Source: Purpureocillium takamizusanense
Taxonomy: Eukaryota; Ascomycota; Sordariomycetes; Hypocreales; Ophiocordycipitaceae
Assembly (NCBI RefSeq): GCF_022605165.1
Contig: NC_063079.1
Coordinates: forward strand, 134,001 to 198,000
DNA: 64,000 nucleotides
Direction of reading: 5' to 3'
How positions within the stretch are numbered: position 1 is the stretch's first letter; the number at the start of each line of letters is the position of its first letter. The translations under genes were made by a program, and so were the position numbers. Under the pieces are notes generated by a model that saw nothing but the letters and a program-made list of their open reading frames with translations, was not told where the DNA came from and ran no database searches. This document shows positions 46,217 through 58,230 of this stretch, one piece after another.

Positions 46217-49200
46217 CTACTCCTTGGGCTTTTGAAGCCTGCGCAGCAGCGGCTTGAGTGGGTTCTTTGCCCGGAAACGCAACCATGTGGCAAAAAAGAT
46301 GACGGCATAGTTGAATGCGATAAAGCCGCAAAAGATGCCAAAGTCGCGCCAGATGTGGCTGTAGTAGACGCTGAAGCCCGCGCCAAAGTCGTCGCCGGTG
46401 GCATACTGGCAGTACTCGCACTGCCCATCGGCGGCGGTGCGCAGGTAGCCGCCGGCCTGGGCGACGTACGAGCCAGCATACTGCTCGCACGAGCGGCCGG
46501 CCGGGGCGACGAAGCGGGCGTACTCGTCGTCGGAGCACTCGACGGGCTGGTCGTGGATGGCGGCGCCGAGAAAGGCCTCGAGCAGGTAGTGGAAGGGCGA
46601 CAGCCAGTACATCCAGCTCCTCCAAAAGGTGGGCAGCTGCATGGGGGGCACGACGACGCCGCAGAAGCTGACGACGAAGAGGAAGAAGATGGGCACGAGG
46701 AGCGAGGCGAGCAGCTCGTTGGGGGCGAAGGCGGCGATGGCCTGGCCGAAGCTGACGTAGTACAGCTCGAACAGCAGGACCAGCAGGAAGGAGAAGCCCG
46801 AGGTGAAGCCCGAGACGCGCGTGCCGAAGATGCCCCACCACCAGCAGCAAAAGTAGATGCCGCCGGCGACGATGGCGTAGGGGATCTCGACGGCGACGGC
46901 GGCGGTGACCCAGGCGACCCACGAGTAGATCTTGGCGCTGTTCTCGCGCGACTCGAAGATGTTGCGCGAGTTGAGGAAGACGGGCTGCAGCTGCTGGATC
47001 AGCGGCGGCGAGATGGTCAGCGTCATGAAGATGGAGAAGAGCCGGTTCTGGTAGTCGATGGTCGAGTACCCGAGCCGCCAAAAGGTGAAGCAGTTGAAGA
47101 GGCCCGTCAGGATGTGCAGCATGAACTTGCCCACGATGTAGCTGGGCGTCCGCCAGTACGCCACGAACGCGCGCCGCATCACCGCCGACACCTGCGCCGA
47201 CAGGGGCGCCGCGTACTCGCGGTCGTCGCGCAGGCTCTGCGACGGCTCGACGTGCGAACGCCGCGATATCATGTCGTCGATCTCGCGCCCGCGAGCCCCG
47301 TGCTCCTCCGACGCCGCCCACTCGTCGCCCCAGTCCTTGCCGCGGTAGTTGGGGTCGCCCGCCCCGATGGCCTCGAGCATGTACTCGGCCGGGTTCGCGT
47401 CGGGCGGGCAGCGGTGCGCGCCGTGCGACTCAAAGTATCGCAGCAGCGTCTGGCTGTCGCGGCCCAGCTCGCCGTGGTAGACGACGCGCCCGCCCGACTT
47501 GAGCAGCAGCAGCTCGTCAAAGTGCTCGAACAGCACCGCCGACGGCTGGTGGATCGTGCAGAGCACCGCCTGCCCGGCGTCGGCCAGCTTGCGCAGGAAC
47601 CGCACGATGTTGAAGGCCGCCCCGGAGTCGAGCCCGGACGTCGGCTCGTCGAGGAACATGAGCAGCTCCGGCTTGGACGCCAGCTCGACCCCGATGGTCA
47701 GCCGCTTGCGCTGCTCCTGGTTCAGGCCCTCGCCGATGATGCCGATGGTCGCGCCTGCGATGTCGCGCATCTCTAGCAAGTCGATGATGGTTTCGCAGTA
47801 GGCCAGCTTCTCCTCGCGCGCCACCTCACGCGGCTGCCGCAGCAGCGCCGAGAACTGCAGCGCCTCGCGCACCGTCGCTGTCGGCTCGTGCACGTCCATC
47901 TGCTCTGCGAACCCCGTCGCGCGCTGGAACGACTTGGGCAGCGGACGCCCGTCGACGAGGAACTCGCCCGTGATGGTGCCAAAGTTGATGCGCTGGGCCA
48001 GCGCGTTGAGCAGCGTCGTCTTGCCCGCGCCTAGAATGAGCCAGTTGAGTCAGTCATATTTGATGCGCAAAAGGGTGAACACAAGTGCCGCTGGGGTATA
48101 GAAAGACTTACCGGACGCGCCCATCAGTGCCGTCAGCTTGCCGGGCCGCACGAAACCCTGCACATCCTGCAACAAACGGCGCTCCCCCTTTTCGTACGGG
48201 ATGGTGTAGTTGATGTTGCGAAACGTAAAGACGGTCTCGTTCTTGGCGATACGCTTCATGACCTGGCCGTCGTCGTTGCTGCTCTCCCCTTCCTTGCCCG
48301 CTTCGTTTCCGGCCATGGCAGGCGTGACGTGAGCCACGGGACCATGCTCCTCGTCGTTTCTCTGGTCTCGTCCTCCGGTATCGATGGCTGTTTCGACCTT
48401 TTTGGGCACTTGGCCTCGCTTGAAGATTGTGATGGCTCCGCCGCCGGCGTTGGGCTTCATCAGCTCCATTCCAAGGGCCGTCAGGAGGACGAAGAAGAAG
48501 AAGAAGGCCCAGAGGAAGCCGAAATTGCGCCAGAGATGGGAGCGGCTGTACGAAAAGGCCTCCTGGATGTATCGCGACCCGTCGACATTCGTCTGTCCCG
48601 GCTGGCTCCCCTGCAGCGCGCACGACTGGTAGCGTGGCTCGGCGCCGGGCACCTGTGGCACGAGGTATGGGGGCACGCACTCGAGGCTCAGGCCGGCAAA
48701 CTCGTTGGCCATGAGACACTCGAAGCCATACTGGATCCAGTTGATCCAGCGCAGCCAGCTGAACCAGGGGTGCATCGACTTTGGCGGGATCAGGTAGCCG
48801 GTGTACACGATGAGGATCTGGACCGAGATGCCGGTGAAGCGCGTCGCCACGTCAATGGTGCGGCAAAAGGCGGCGATGGCGCGGAAGAAGGCATAGGTGG
48901 TCATGGTGACGAGCCACAGGATCAGGATGGTGATGAAGAACTGCGACGCCGTCCGGGACAGGTTCGCCATGAAGTAGATGATGAGGGTGAAGATGACGAC
49001 CTGGGTCAAGACGAGGGGTATGTCGACGACGGTCTGCGCGACGGCAAAGGCGGAGGGCCGATAGAAGGAAAAGGACTTGTGCTTGAGCAGGATGGGCTTG
49101 GAGGAGAAGGCGGCCGTCATCTCGGCCAGGGCCAGGAGGGCGTTGAAGAGCAGCAGGAAGAAGAGGGTGCCGCCTCGGGGGAAGGCGCCGGCGGCCGTCT

Positions 49201-50893
49201 GCGGCATGTTGAAGAAGAGGCTGCCGACAATGAGGCCCTGGAAGACGAGGCCGCCCCATTTGCCGAAGAGCGAGGCGCGGTCGCCCAGCATGACGAGGAA
49301 CTGGCGCTTGGTGCAGGCCAGGACCTGCTGGTGGAAGGGCAGCGTGTAGTTCTTCTCCTCGGTCCGCTTGGACTGGCGCTCCTCGCGCACGCGGGCCTGC
49401 TCGGCGGCCTCCTTCTCAAAGGCCTCGACGTCGGCCATGTTCTTGCGGTAGACGCCGCTGGCGCGGTACGCGTCGAAGAAGGCGTCGGGCGAGCGCGGGA
49501 TGCGGTCCTCCCAGCCCTGGCGCACGCTCCTCTCGTGCTCGTCGCTCACCGAGGTCAGGAAGTCGGCCGTGGTCCATCGCTCGGGGCACTCGAAGCCGAG
49601 GTCGATAAAGTAGCGCTTCGCGTCCTCGGCGGGGCCAAAGTACAGGCACTTGCCGCCGTCGATGAGAAGGACCTTGTCGACGAGGTCGTAGAGCGACTCG
49701 CCGGCCTGGTAGAGGGAGACGGCGGTGGAGACGTCGGCCATGTTGGTCATGGTGCGGATGGCGCGGACGTACTCGAGGGCGGTGCTGGCGTCGAGCCCCT
49801 TGCTCGAGTTGTCCCAGCCCTGGACCGAGGCGCGCGTGATCATGGCCTCGGCGATGCTGACGCGCTTGCGCTCGCCGCCCGAGACGCCGTGCACAAACTC
49901 GTTGCCGACCTTGGTCCCGAGCGTGTGCTCGATCCAGAAGAGCTTGGTGACGGTGCGCAGGAACTCGCGCACGTAGTCGGCGCGCGTCTCGCCCTCGAGC
50001 CGCGACTCCTTGCCGGGCGTCCGCGTCTGCAGCGCGAACCGCAGCGTCCGCCGCACCGTCAGCGTCGCGTAGTGCAGGTCGTCCTCGGGGTTGTAGATGA
50101 CCTCGCCGCGGAAGTGCTTGCCCATGACGCCCGCGTCGGTGCCCCCGTACTTGACGTCGCCCTCGACCGCCTCGAAGCCCGCCCGCTGGTTGCAAAAGGC
50201 CTTGAGGAACGTGGTGCACCCGGACCCGGGACGGCCCAGCACCAGCAGCAGCTCACCGGGACGCACGCACCCGTCGAAGTGGCTGATGAGCTCCCGCACG
50301 GGGGGCTTCGCGGCCGCCGCCTTGGGGCCCCGGCGGAAGAGGTTGCGCAGCGTGCGCGGCAGGCCGAGGAAGACGTCGCCCACCGTCGGCTGCAGGCTGG
50401 CGCCCAGGCCGACGCCCTTGACGGTGAGGTCGCGGAAGACGACGCCGCTGTGCCTCGTCTTCTCCTCCTCGCTGCGCTCCTGGCGCGCGCGACCGAACAG
50501 CCGCGACATGAGACGCTCAATCTCCTGCGACTCCTCCTCCTGCTCCGCCGCCGAGAGCCCCGTGTCGGTGCGCGTCATGGTGCGCCGCCGCGAGAGAACC
50601 CGGAAGAGGTCGTCCTCGGTCTGGATGGTGCGCCGGCGCTCGAGCGGCGGGCTGCCCGCGCCCGTTTGGGTGTTTGTCTTGATGGGCGCATACTCGGCCG
50701 ACTCTTGGTCCGACGGCGTGTGGCCGGGAGAGCCCTTTTCATTCTGCCCTTCCTCCTTTTCTTCGCGGCGGCCGTGCTGCCCTGCGTCGCGCTGCTGCTG
50801 TTGTCGAGCATCGTGGGCATGATTGCTTGCGTGCAGCGTCGACTCGGACGACGCCAACGTCCCGGGAGACTCGGCCTTTGCGTCCGGCGCCAT
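46217..50893 (-). CDS. PDR-type (ABCG) full-size ABC transporter
   Basis: Two exons, 50893-48112 and 48030-46217, 1,531 aa; the 81-nt intron splits the second Walker A. The order is (NBD-TMD)2, as in Pdr5/CDR1. NBD1 has the Walker A GRPGSGCTT with Cys for Lys (about residue 220), signature VSGGERKRVSIAE and Walker B region SSKGLDAST. NBD2 has GASGAGKTT, the degenerate signature LNQEQRKRLTIG and LLMFLDEPTSGLDS. This asymmetry is normal for the family. Each half is followed by six hydrophobic segments and a large extracellular loop near the end with paired Cys (CSDDEY, CEQY, CEYC). The N-terminal 110 residues are hydrophilic. Such pumps export azoles, terpenoids and other hydrophobic compounds across the plasma membrane. 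It lies 7 kb from the terpenoid cluster, too far to call it a member. Confidence 0.95.
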
Positions 50894-52189
50894 GATGCAA
50901 GTGTTGTTGATGTTGTTACTCGTACGCCTGAGACGGCGACGACGGCAACGGCGGGCGGTGAATCTATCCGCTCGCGGAATGGCACACGGGCAATTGATCG
51001 CGGTGCAGCAACAAGGACGACCGACTGATCAACAAAGGGCTTCACTTCACATTCCTGTATAAGAGCGTAGAGCGCGTATGTATACAACAAGGCCGCGCGA
51101 GTGATTCATATGCACCACCACCACCACGTCTCCCGCCCCCCGGCTTCGGACTCGGACTTCGAGAAAAACCCACGTCCTTCATCCAAAACACCAGGGCAGC
51201 AAAACATTGGGTCGTCCCTTCGCTCTTCGGGCTTCTCCAGCGCCCCGACGCGGATGCGGCGAGCGGGAGTGGCGGCTGAGTTTGAGGCCATGAAAGTCTA
51301 TGACGACTCCGTGCCGCTGGTGTTGCGTCAAAGGGGGGAAGAAATAAAAAAGTCTCCGCCCGCAATGGGGTAGGCAAGGTTAGTTGATCGGATCGCCGGA
51401 TAGCTCCAGCCATCGACCGTTTTGCGACGAGCTGCCGCGCAAAGACGGGCCCACTGGAGCTTCAAGAGGTTGCCAATGAGCTTCGTTCGCTCGAGGTAGC
51501 AGGGCAGCAATATTCCACGATTTATGACAGTTCACATGTGTGTCGCCTGGTGATGAGTGGCTCGGACCGGACCCGGCACAGTAGGGTGATGGTAGCTGGG
51601 CAATAGCGCAGGGCGGCCGTCTCACTTGCTGGGATGATAAACATGTATGTACGTACGTACGTACGTACGAACACGACGATTAATAGCATGTAGGACGCTC
51701 AACGCGGAACCAAGCCCAGAAGCAAACCGACTCGCAGACCGCGGGGCCATTGGAGCCGCCGACACCGCGGTGGTGTTGTTGTTGTGGTTCATTATGGTTC
51801 ACGCCGACAGCCGCTGGCTCGCGACGCTGGCTGCCGCTGAAACAACGAACCTTGTTGGCGGTTCAGGCCGTGTGCCCGTCCGGTGGGTGGGTGCCTCGAC
51901 CAAACTGCCGGTAATGGAGGGCGGATGTGACAGACAGACACACGGCGATGGCTTCACAGAGCGCTCGCTTGCCATGTTCCTGGTCCGCAATGTGGTTATA
52001 ATGCTCGTAACATGAAGGAGCCGATCGTCCAGCACCTCGGATGACCCAGCACCAGACTACTCAGTTACTGTCTCAATAACCGTGGTGCAGATGAAGAAAT
52101 CCCTACTTACTTCGTACAAACCTCCTACGTCCTCTTTGGCCTGCTCCGCTCTCCCCGCAAGGAAAAAAGACCAGTGCAGCAGTTATCCC
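50894..52189. other. Intergenic, no gene recognised
   Basis: It contains the ABC transporter promoter, a CCA tract near 51113-51125 and a GTAC tandem at about 51643-51670. Open frames lack motifs. Confidence 0.6.
51643..51670. repeat. (GTAC)n tandem repeat
   Basis: About six GTAC units, self-complementary. Confidence 0.85.
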
Positions 52190-52585
52190 CTACCTCATCC
52201 ACGGCCCCGTGCTCGTCAGCCCATATTTACTCCAGAACCCGCGCGCCTTGCCCTGCCCCTTGGTCGCCTCGTCCATCTCGGCCCTCAGCACCGGGTTGAT
52301 GCCCTTGCTGCGCATCTCGTCCTGCTTCTCGGGCGGGATCTTGTGCACCGGGTGGTTCGCCGGCAGCCGGGCCGGGTCCGTCTCGCTCGGGCCGCCGCCT
52401 GACGACGAGGGCGTCTTGCCCCATCGGTATGCGGCTTCTGCCCGCAGGCGTGCCTCGTCCTTCTCGTCTTGCATTGTGCTGGCGGGGGCGGGGGCGGCGT
52501 TGGATGGTGTTGGCGATTGCTTACTTTTATCGGCTTCGGACGTGAGAGTGGATGATGGTGATGCTTGCCAGTCGGGTTTGGACAT
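52190..52585 (-). CDS. Small conserved-looking protein, 131 aa, unknown function
   Basis: Intronless frame with an ATG at 52585. The N-terminal 55 residues are Ser/Pro/Ala-rich and probably disordered. The rest looks ordered and charged: DEARLRAEAAYRWGK, NHPVHKIPPEKQDEMRSKG, NPVLRAEMDEATKG and a C-terminal FWSKYGLTSTGPW. No signal peptide or membrane segment. I do not recognise the family, but the composition and the abrupt change from disordered to ordered sequence suggest a real gene. It is the last gene before the base composition changes. Confidence 0.6.
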   Translation of the reverse strand: MSKPDWQASPSSTLTSEADKSKQSPTPSNAAPAPASTMQDEKDEARLRAEAAYRWGKTPSSSGGGPSETDPARLPANHPVHKIPPEKQDEMRSKGINPVLRAEMDEATKGQGKARGFWSKYGLTSTGPWMR

Positions 52586-55500
52586 CTGTGACCTTTTTGC
52601 GCTGCGATCCGATGGAACATGTGGTCATGTTTCGTTTATTGTGCTCAGCGACATTGCTCCCTTAAATGCCCCCTCATCCCCTTTCGCGCTGTACACAGCC
52701 AGCGCTACCCCCCCTCCAGCAGGTGAAGATCCCTACCGTCCCCAGCGACCTCGAGCATCCTCGGGCGTTGTTGATGTTCGACGTCAGACTTTAGTCGAGG
52801 CTCGCCGTGGACAGACAGCCAACGGTTTTCGGGCCGTGGCAGTGCCTGATCCTCACGGCCCACATTCCATGACGTGACGCCCGCTCGGGATGACATCACC
52901 AGACAGCAACGGATTTGGTGCACGAGGCTCCCGCGGAGGGACCACACCTGATTCGTGGTCGCGTTCGCGTGGACCAGACGAGTTGCTTGGCTCCCATCCG
53001 CACGCTGCCCTAGGGAGATAAGCCATATAACTAGAGGCACTGTTCGATCCACGTCGGTCAGATCGCGCGGAGAGAGGTCGATAACAAGGCGCCTTGGAGG
53101 TATTTCCAGAGCAGAGTACTCCTCAACAGTAGCCGGGTTGCTTTTGCATCTGTTGCCATAGACGCTTTCCCGGCTCATGGAACCCTCGTCTTTCACTTCC
53201 AAACCCCGAGAACGATTAATCTCCAAGGAATACAGCTATGCGGGCAATTGTAAACGCTCTATCTAGTCCGGCGGTATCAGTGATAGTCTAGTTACCCCGC
53301 GGCCCAAGAGATGAGCCCGGGATCCTCCCTGCGTGCCTCCAACGTTGTGAACGCTCGCGTTGTCGCAATGGAATCGCCCGTCCTACGATAGCTTGGTAAA
53401 GACATTTCGCCAACACCCCAGAATAGCCTTCGACACTTTCCGATATCAGTCGTGCGGGATCTTGTCCTTAAGAGCCCGGACTGGCTGCCCGGGCTCTGAA
53501 ACCAACGGCTAGGGCAGCTTCGCCCGGGCTCATACGCGTGTTCTTGACCAACGCTTCCTTCATGAGTAGAGCCGTGTCAGTATCTGCGCAACCTGGCTCA
53601 CCACCTTGAACCGTCCGGCTTAAAACCCCACCTTCAGTTCGGTAGATTGGAGGGACCCCCGGCACCCGCGTAGTCCAGCCGAGCGGTCACCGTCCCGTAC
53701 GAATGGACGCCGGTTTCGCATCCAACAACATTTACTGAGCCGCGCTTCGCTGATCATGAATCGTCACGAGCTAACCGAGAGCACGTCGCGGAGGGCTCGT
53801 GACGATCCAAACATCAATGATGTCGTCATCGTGATGCAAGTACAATAGGTTAGCAACTTCATAAGAGCGACGTGATGTAAAGGCGGCATTGGAAGCCAGG
53901 CATGGTCGATGGCAGGCACGTGTCGACCGTGCAGTTGGCGAAGAGGTTCGGGGTCGACCGAGCCCGACATGTTGAAGAATCTCGGGCAGCCTACTGCTTC
54001 GTTCTCAGGCGAGAGGGGGGCGCAGACGAGAATGCGCACGAGAAAATCCATTTGCGCTCGGGCTGCGTATTGGATCGACTGGCAGATGCTGCTTCGAGTC
54101 TTCGATCATTTTGACAGCCCCGGCAGTCCGGCAGCCCGGCAGACTTGACCTTGTTCCAAATCAGGGCCTGCATGGTCTGCATGGCCCTCATGCAGGTGAG
54201 ATCCGGAGTCCGAAATCGCGAAGATCCGGAAACCATGACGAAGCCGTAGGATGGTGTCATAAGCGGCGAGCCAACGGGATTCTAAAGCACGGGAGTCCCT
54301 AATCCGACGACTGGCTATCACGACGGGCCGCACCCGCCCACAGAGCTGAAGGGGGGAAGCAAGAAAGGTTTAAGCCGAAGCGTTTGATGCCATTGACTCA
54401 TTTGAGGTTAGTCGTGCGTATTCCGGATTCTCACCGGGTTCCGCTCGCCGTGACGGATTCCGGCCGCCGAACCGAGGCCGACAAGGTATTGAGCTGCTGC
54501 TACCGTCGTTTTAGGCCTGCGATATGGCCAGAACTGTTGATTTCATTGCTTGAACCTGAAGGTCTGATGGGTTCAGCCCGCGCGGGGGCTCATAGACAAT
54601 ACATAGATGCCCGAATTTGCATAATTTCCCAGTAACCAAAACCGATATACTATAACTATAACACTCAAGGATGATTAGGCATCTCAAGAGGAGACCAATA
54701 ATTTCCTGGGTCTTGATAACAAGAGAGTCATAATTGACTTCATCAGTGCCATCGCGGGTCTAACACGACGAAACACACACGTACCCGAATTGGTACATAT
54801 TGTGACCACCAAAAGCGACAGTATGTATGACCTATTAAGGATGTCGCTGTCTGCACAAGCCTGCTGTAAGAGTGCGAATTGTGAGTGGATGTGGCATTTG
54901 GGCTACATTCGCGAAACTCGGCGCCAGTGACTTCGCTCACGTTAGGGCGGCTAGGCACAACCATGTCTGCCGAACGTCGAACTATTTTGGAGACCTCGGT
55001 GGTGCTGCATCATGCATGTGAATGACCGCCACTGAGAGGCATTGCCAATCCTTTTTCAAGGGATCATATGTACGGTGTTCCAGCGGGTCAGGACCGGTCA
55101 TCTTCGGCCGCTTCGCAACCGTGCCATATCACAACTCTCGCCCGAACAGCCAACCCAAAAAAGGTGTTCTAATGCGAATTTTGTCGATCTGCCAGCTGCC
55201 TTCCGGGGATCTCGGGTCGACGGCTAGGTAGCTGAATCCGCACCGTTATTAGACGTGTAGCGGTAACGCGACTCATATGTACCCGGGTGGCCCATTAAGA
55301 CAAAGTTCAAGTGGGTCGTGCTTGATTGAGCCCGCTTTGTAACTAACCAACTACTACGTGCACGTTCCTATCTGATAAGATGTTGACCCTTTACAACCGT
55401 CCGAGGGAGTGACATCGTGAGCTCGGAAAGCGGACGGAAGATATCACCAGTCCTCTATAGCGCCATGGCCCTTGAACTCCGCTTAGCAGAAGTATCTACA

Positions 55501-55674
55501 ACATATGTAGAACTTCTGAATGCTCACATAAATAGTGACATTAGGGTTGTGGCTGGGTCGCTGTTCCAGGGCCATTGCTTCACAATCCGCCGGGTGGCAC
55601 CTACTCGCTGTCCTATTAGCCAAATCCACTTCTTTACCTCGTTATACATAGCCACCGGGTCCTTGTCATGCGAT
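52586..55674. other. 3 kb non-coding, degraded region
   Basis: GC is visibly lower than to the left and the sequence has only short interrupted frames. A 173-codon minus frame (52705-53226) has no recognisable motif. A 9-bp perfect inverted repeat sits at 53471-53497. It looks like a decayed repeat or transposon-rich boundary before the biosynthetic region. Confidence 0.5.
53471..53497. repeat. Perfect 9-bp inverted repeat (hairpin)
   Basis: Arms 53471-53479 (AGAGCCCGG) and 53489-53497 (CCGGGCTCT) are separated by 9 nt. A third CCCGGGCT lies about 30 bp further on. Confidence 0.7.
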
Positions 55675-57564
55675 ATGGAACGACGACCCTTACCAGCTTC
55701 TACGGGGCTATCAGGCCACATCGACCAGTTTGTAGACGCAGTGAAGTCCCTCCTCGATGAGGGGGACACCACCACGCTGAACGAGCTGGCTAGTCGCCTG
55801 TGGCCATACAGAATCAATTTGCAGCAAGCGGCACCTGGTGACGCAGTTTGCGTCAGGCCGATATTGGTCTTGGAAGGCGGGCAACTGCCATGGTGGGTCC
55901 GCTGTTGCGAGAACTAACGCTGCAATACGATTGATTGATGAACTGCCTAGGCACGACTTGTCAGATCCTGTCTTGCAATCAAATTCGGGCCTGGGCTGGA
56001 CCAGTGCCTTCAATGGGGCAACATCACCCTCGACAACGGACGCCCATGCGGCCGCACCAGCACTAGACATGTTCGAAGCCATGAATACAAGCGTGCTAAC
56101 AGCCAGCCTTGTAGGGGCAGGATTCGTGGGCAGTGGCGATGTTGACGGGGTTACCGATGAAACGGAGATCAGGACGTCCAGCCCGCCCAACGTAGATATA
56201 GTACAGGTCAGGAGTCACCCGAGAACTGCCCCTCCCCCTCCCAAAGCCGGGTCTAACCGCGATCGCCAAATCAAGACCAACGACGTTACCTCAAATCACA
56301 GCAGCACGCATCAACAGAGCGCCGGGATTGTTTGGTCGGATTCCGACACACCACCCTTGACCTGTACGTTGCTAGAAGCACCAAACCTCAACGCTAACAC
56401 GGTGGGATAACAAATGCCACGGATCTCTTCCCAGGTCCATCTGGTTTATCGGAATTCTCGGATACGGCCATGACTGAATATTCGAGAAACGGCGAACCTA
56501 CCGTTGAAACCATCTCCAGTACCGACTGTGACCATCTTATCGAGGGTTTAGACGCGGGCCAAGTCTCCTATCACTTCTCCAACTCCGCCGGATGGTCTGC
56601 AGAGCATGAAGTGAACGCCAACCTGTGTACCTCAATGATGGCTAGTCGCGCGCCCATCGCTGTCGGGCTATCAGAAAGGGAGAATATAATATCTAGCAGC
56701 CTCCGGGCTATTTCGTCACCCTCAGTTAGCGAAGCAGGACAGGCGATTCAGGACAAGACAAGGCGATCATTGTCTCCCACGATCATGGCAAAGGCCACTT
56801 CGGCCGCGGCTGAGTGCATTAGAGCAGATCATGTTCAGTTCCTGGAGACGAATCTCCCACACTGGATACAAGGCGGGCTGTGGCGCCAACTGCCGTGTCT
56901 AAGCCCTATGCCCCGTTCGCAGAGATACGAGAAGCTGCAAAAGCTCTACTTATGCGTTTCTCGGCTTGACATGCGTATGGAAGACGACCTAATCCGAAGT
57001 CGAATGGCTATGGTATTTCTCTACTTGGAGTATGAAGAAGTGAATAGCCAATGGTTAAAGCAACAGCGAGCTGGAAATAAGTTGGCGACCGGGGTCGGAC
57101 GGGGAAATGCCACCCCTTTGATTGATGACATTCTTGCGAATACACATGCAGATTGGAGCATTTCTGACACCCGAGTGCGAAGTCAACTACGAGCAAACTT
57201 TCACGACCGGAAACGTTACGGAAAGCGGTGGTGGATCGTCGTAAACGCACTAGGGCCCAGCATCTTGGTTGTGTGCTCATCCAAGTTCGCAGGGATGGTG
57301 TATGATTAGGACCTTTACTCGCACTTTGGCGGAAACGCGATGCTGACGTACTGCAGTAAGAACACATCAGTCTCCGCATCATTGCTCCAGGCAATTGTCC
57401 ATACCATTCAATCTTATGAGCCGGAAGCGACAGAAATCCTCACACTGGTCAATCCTATCGCGGAAAGCCTATTCCGTAACAGTGGGTATGGGGGCCACGA
57501 CGCGAAACACCTTCTGGAGAAGCTTAAGACTTCAAGGGCTAGATGGGGAAAGGGCGGCATCTAG
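55675..57564 (+). CDS. Unknown fungal protein, four exons, 567 aa
   Basis: Splicing exons 55675-55892, 55951-56363, 56435-57299 and 57357-57564 links four separate frames into one uninterrupted 567-aa protein. All three introns are short (58, 71 and 57 nt) with good branch sites (CTAAC, GCTAAC, GCTGAC) and GT-AG ends. An upstream Met at 55465 is also in frame. The N-terminal 75 residues look folded (HIDQFVDAVKSLLDEGD, NELASRLWPYRI). The middle, about 130-230, is Ser/Thr/Pro-rich. The C-terminal half is helical (RYEKLQKLYLCVSRLD, MVFLYLEYEEVNSQWL) and has a basic-aromatic block FHDRKRYGKRWWIVVNALG. No known domain, catalytic motif or membrane anchor is seen. It lies 0.7 kb from the O-methyltransferase, in the same low-GC tract. 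Cluster membership is possible but unproven. Confidence 0.65.
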
Positions 57565-57721
57565 CACAACATTAGCGACGTGGAGAGTCTGATCTTCTCA
57601 AGTATCTCAAGAAATCCTGCCCTGTCCTTCTTTTGTACGAAGAGCGAACGAAACCAAGTCACGGTTAACAATTAAGACGTAACACTTCATGAAGGACTGC
57701 GATTTCAAGCCAAAGCTGATG

Positions 57722-57990
57722 ATATATAGACTCTTATTAACCTAGTACGTCCTTTGCCCTAATAGGGGCTTTGTTTACCTATAAAGCTCTCCGGACGTTA
57801 AATAATATCGTATTATATCGTATTGTATCGTATCGTATCGTATCGCATCGTTGCTATACAGTTGGTCCACGGTCATCTTTATATATTAGATTCGTTAGCC
57901 TAGCACGTCCTTTGCCCCGATAGGTCCTTTTATCTTTGAAGCTCTCCGGACATTGAATAACGTCGTATCGTATCATTATAACTCACAGGT
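57722..57990. repeat. Diverged tandem duplication, period about 157 bp
   Basis: Copy A starts near 57722 and copy B near 57879. Shared blocks include CGTCCTTTGCCC and AAGCTCTCCGGAC, followed by a TATCG-rich stretch. Differences are mostly C/T and G/A, including CA to TA changes. Confidence 0.75.
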
Positions 57991-57999
57991 TTTAGTTAC

Positions 58000-58085
58000 T
58001 GCTGCAGCCTGGCAGACTACGATGGCTTCAACTGCGCGCTGTTAGCAGGCTTTTATTGCTGCTACAGCCTGGCAGCTGACGCGCC
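58000..58085. repeat. Dispersed repeat, left copy (inverted relative to about 62640-62830)
   Basis: Contains two imperfect copies of CTGCTGCAGCCTGGCAG and the 15-mer ATGGCTTCAACTGCG (58022-58036), whose reverse complement occurs at 62704-62718. Confidence 0.5.
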
Positions 58086-58230
58086 GTCGGGCTTGGTCGC
58101 CAGGGGGCGGTGTGATACTATAGACTGGGCTTGGCAGGTCTTAGACGTGTGAAATAGAGAAATGCATGACTGTAAATACTGCGACTATTCAGATGTCCGC
58201 GTTGGGCCAAGTCGAAACCATCATCTCAGC

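Larger units (their letters stand above)
57565..58230. other. Repeat-bearing intergenic region
   Basis: It contains a diverged tandem duplication with a TATCG microsatellite (57722-57990) and a repeat related to sequence at about 62640-62830 (58000-58085). No gene. Confidence 0.65.

Noticed and set aside
46232..47776. 514-codon plus-strand frame opposite the C-terminal half of the ABC transporter
   Set aside because: Shadow frame; Gly/Asp/Val-rich antisense translation.
46217..50893. ABC transporter as a member of the terpenoid cluster
   Set aside because: It is separated from the O-methyltransferase by 7 kb including degraded DNA and two unrelated or unknown genes, and lies on the other side of the composition change.
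48329..51028. 899-codon open frame antisense to the ABC transporter
   Set aside because: It mirrors the codon bias of the real gene in GC-rich DNA; its translation is Gly/Glu/His/Arg-rich without family motifs.
52705..53226. 173-codon minus frame in the degraded region
   Set aside because: No similarity recognised and no start context or splice partners; kept only as a note in the gap entry.
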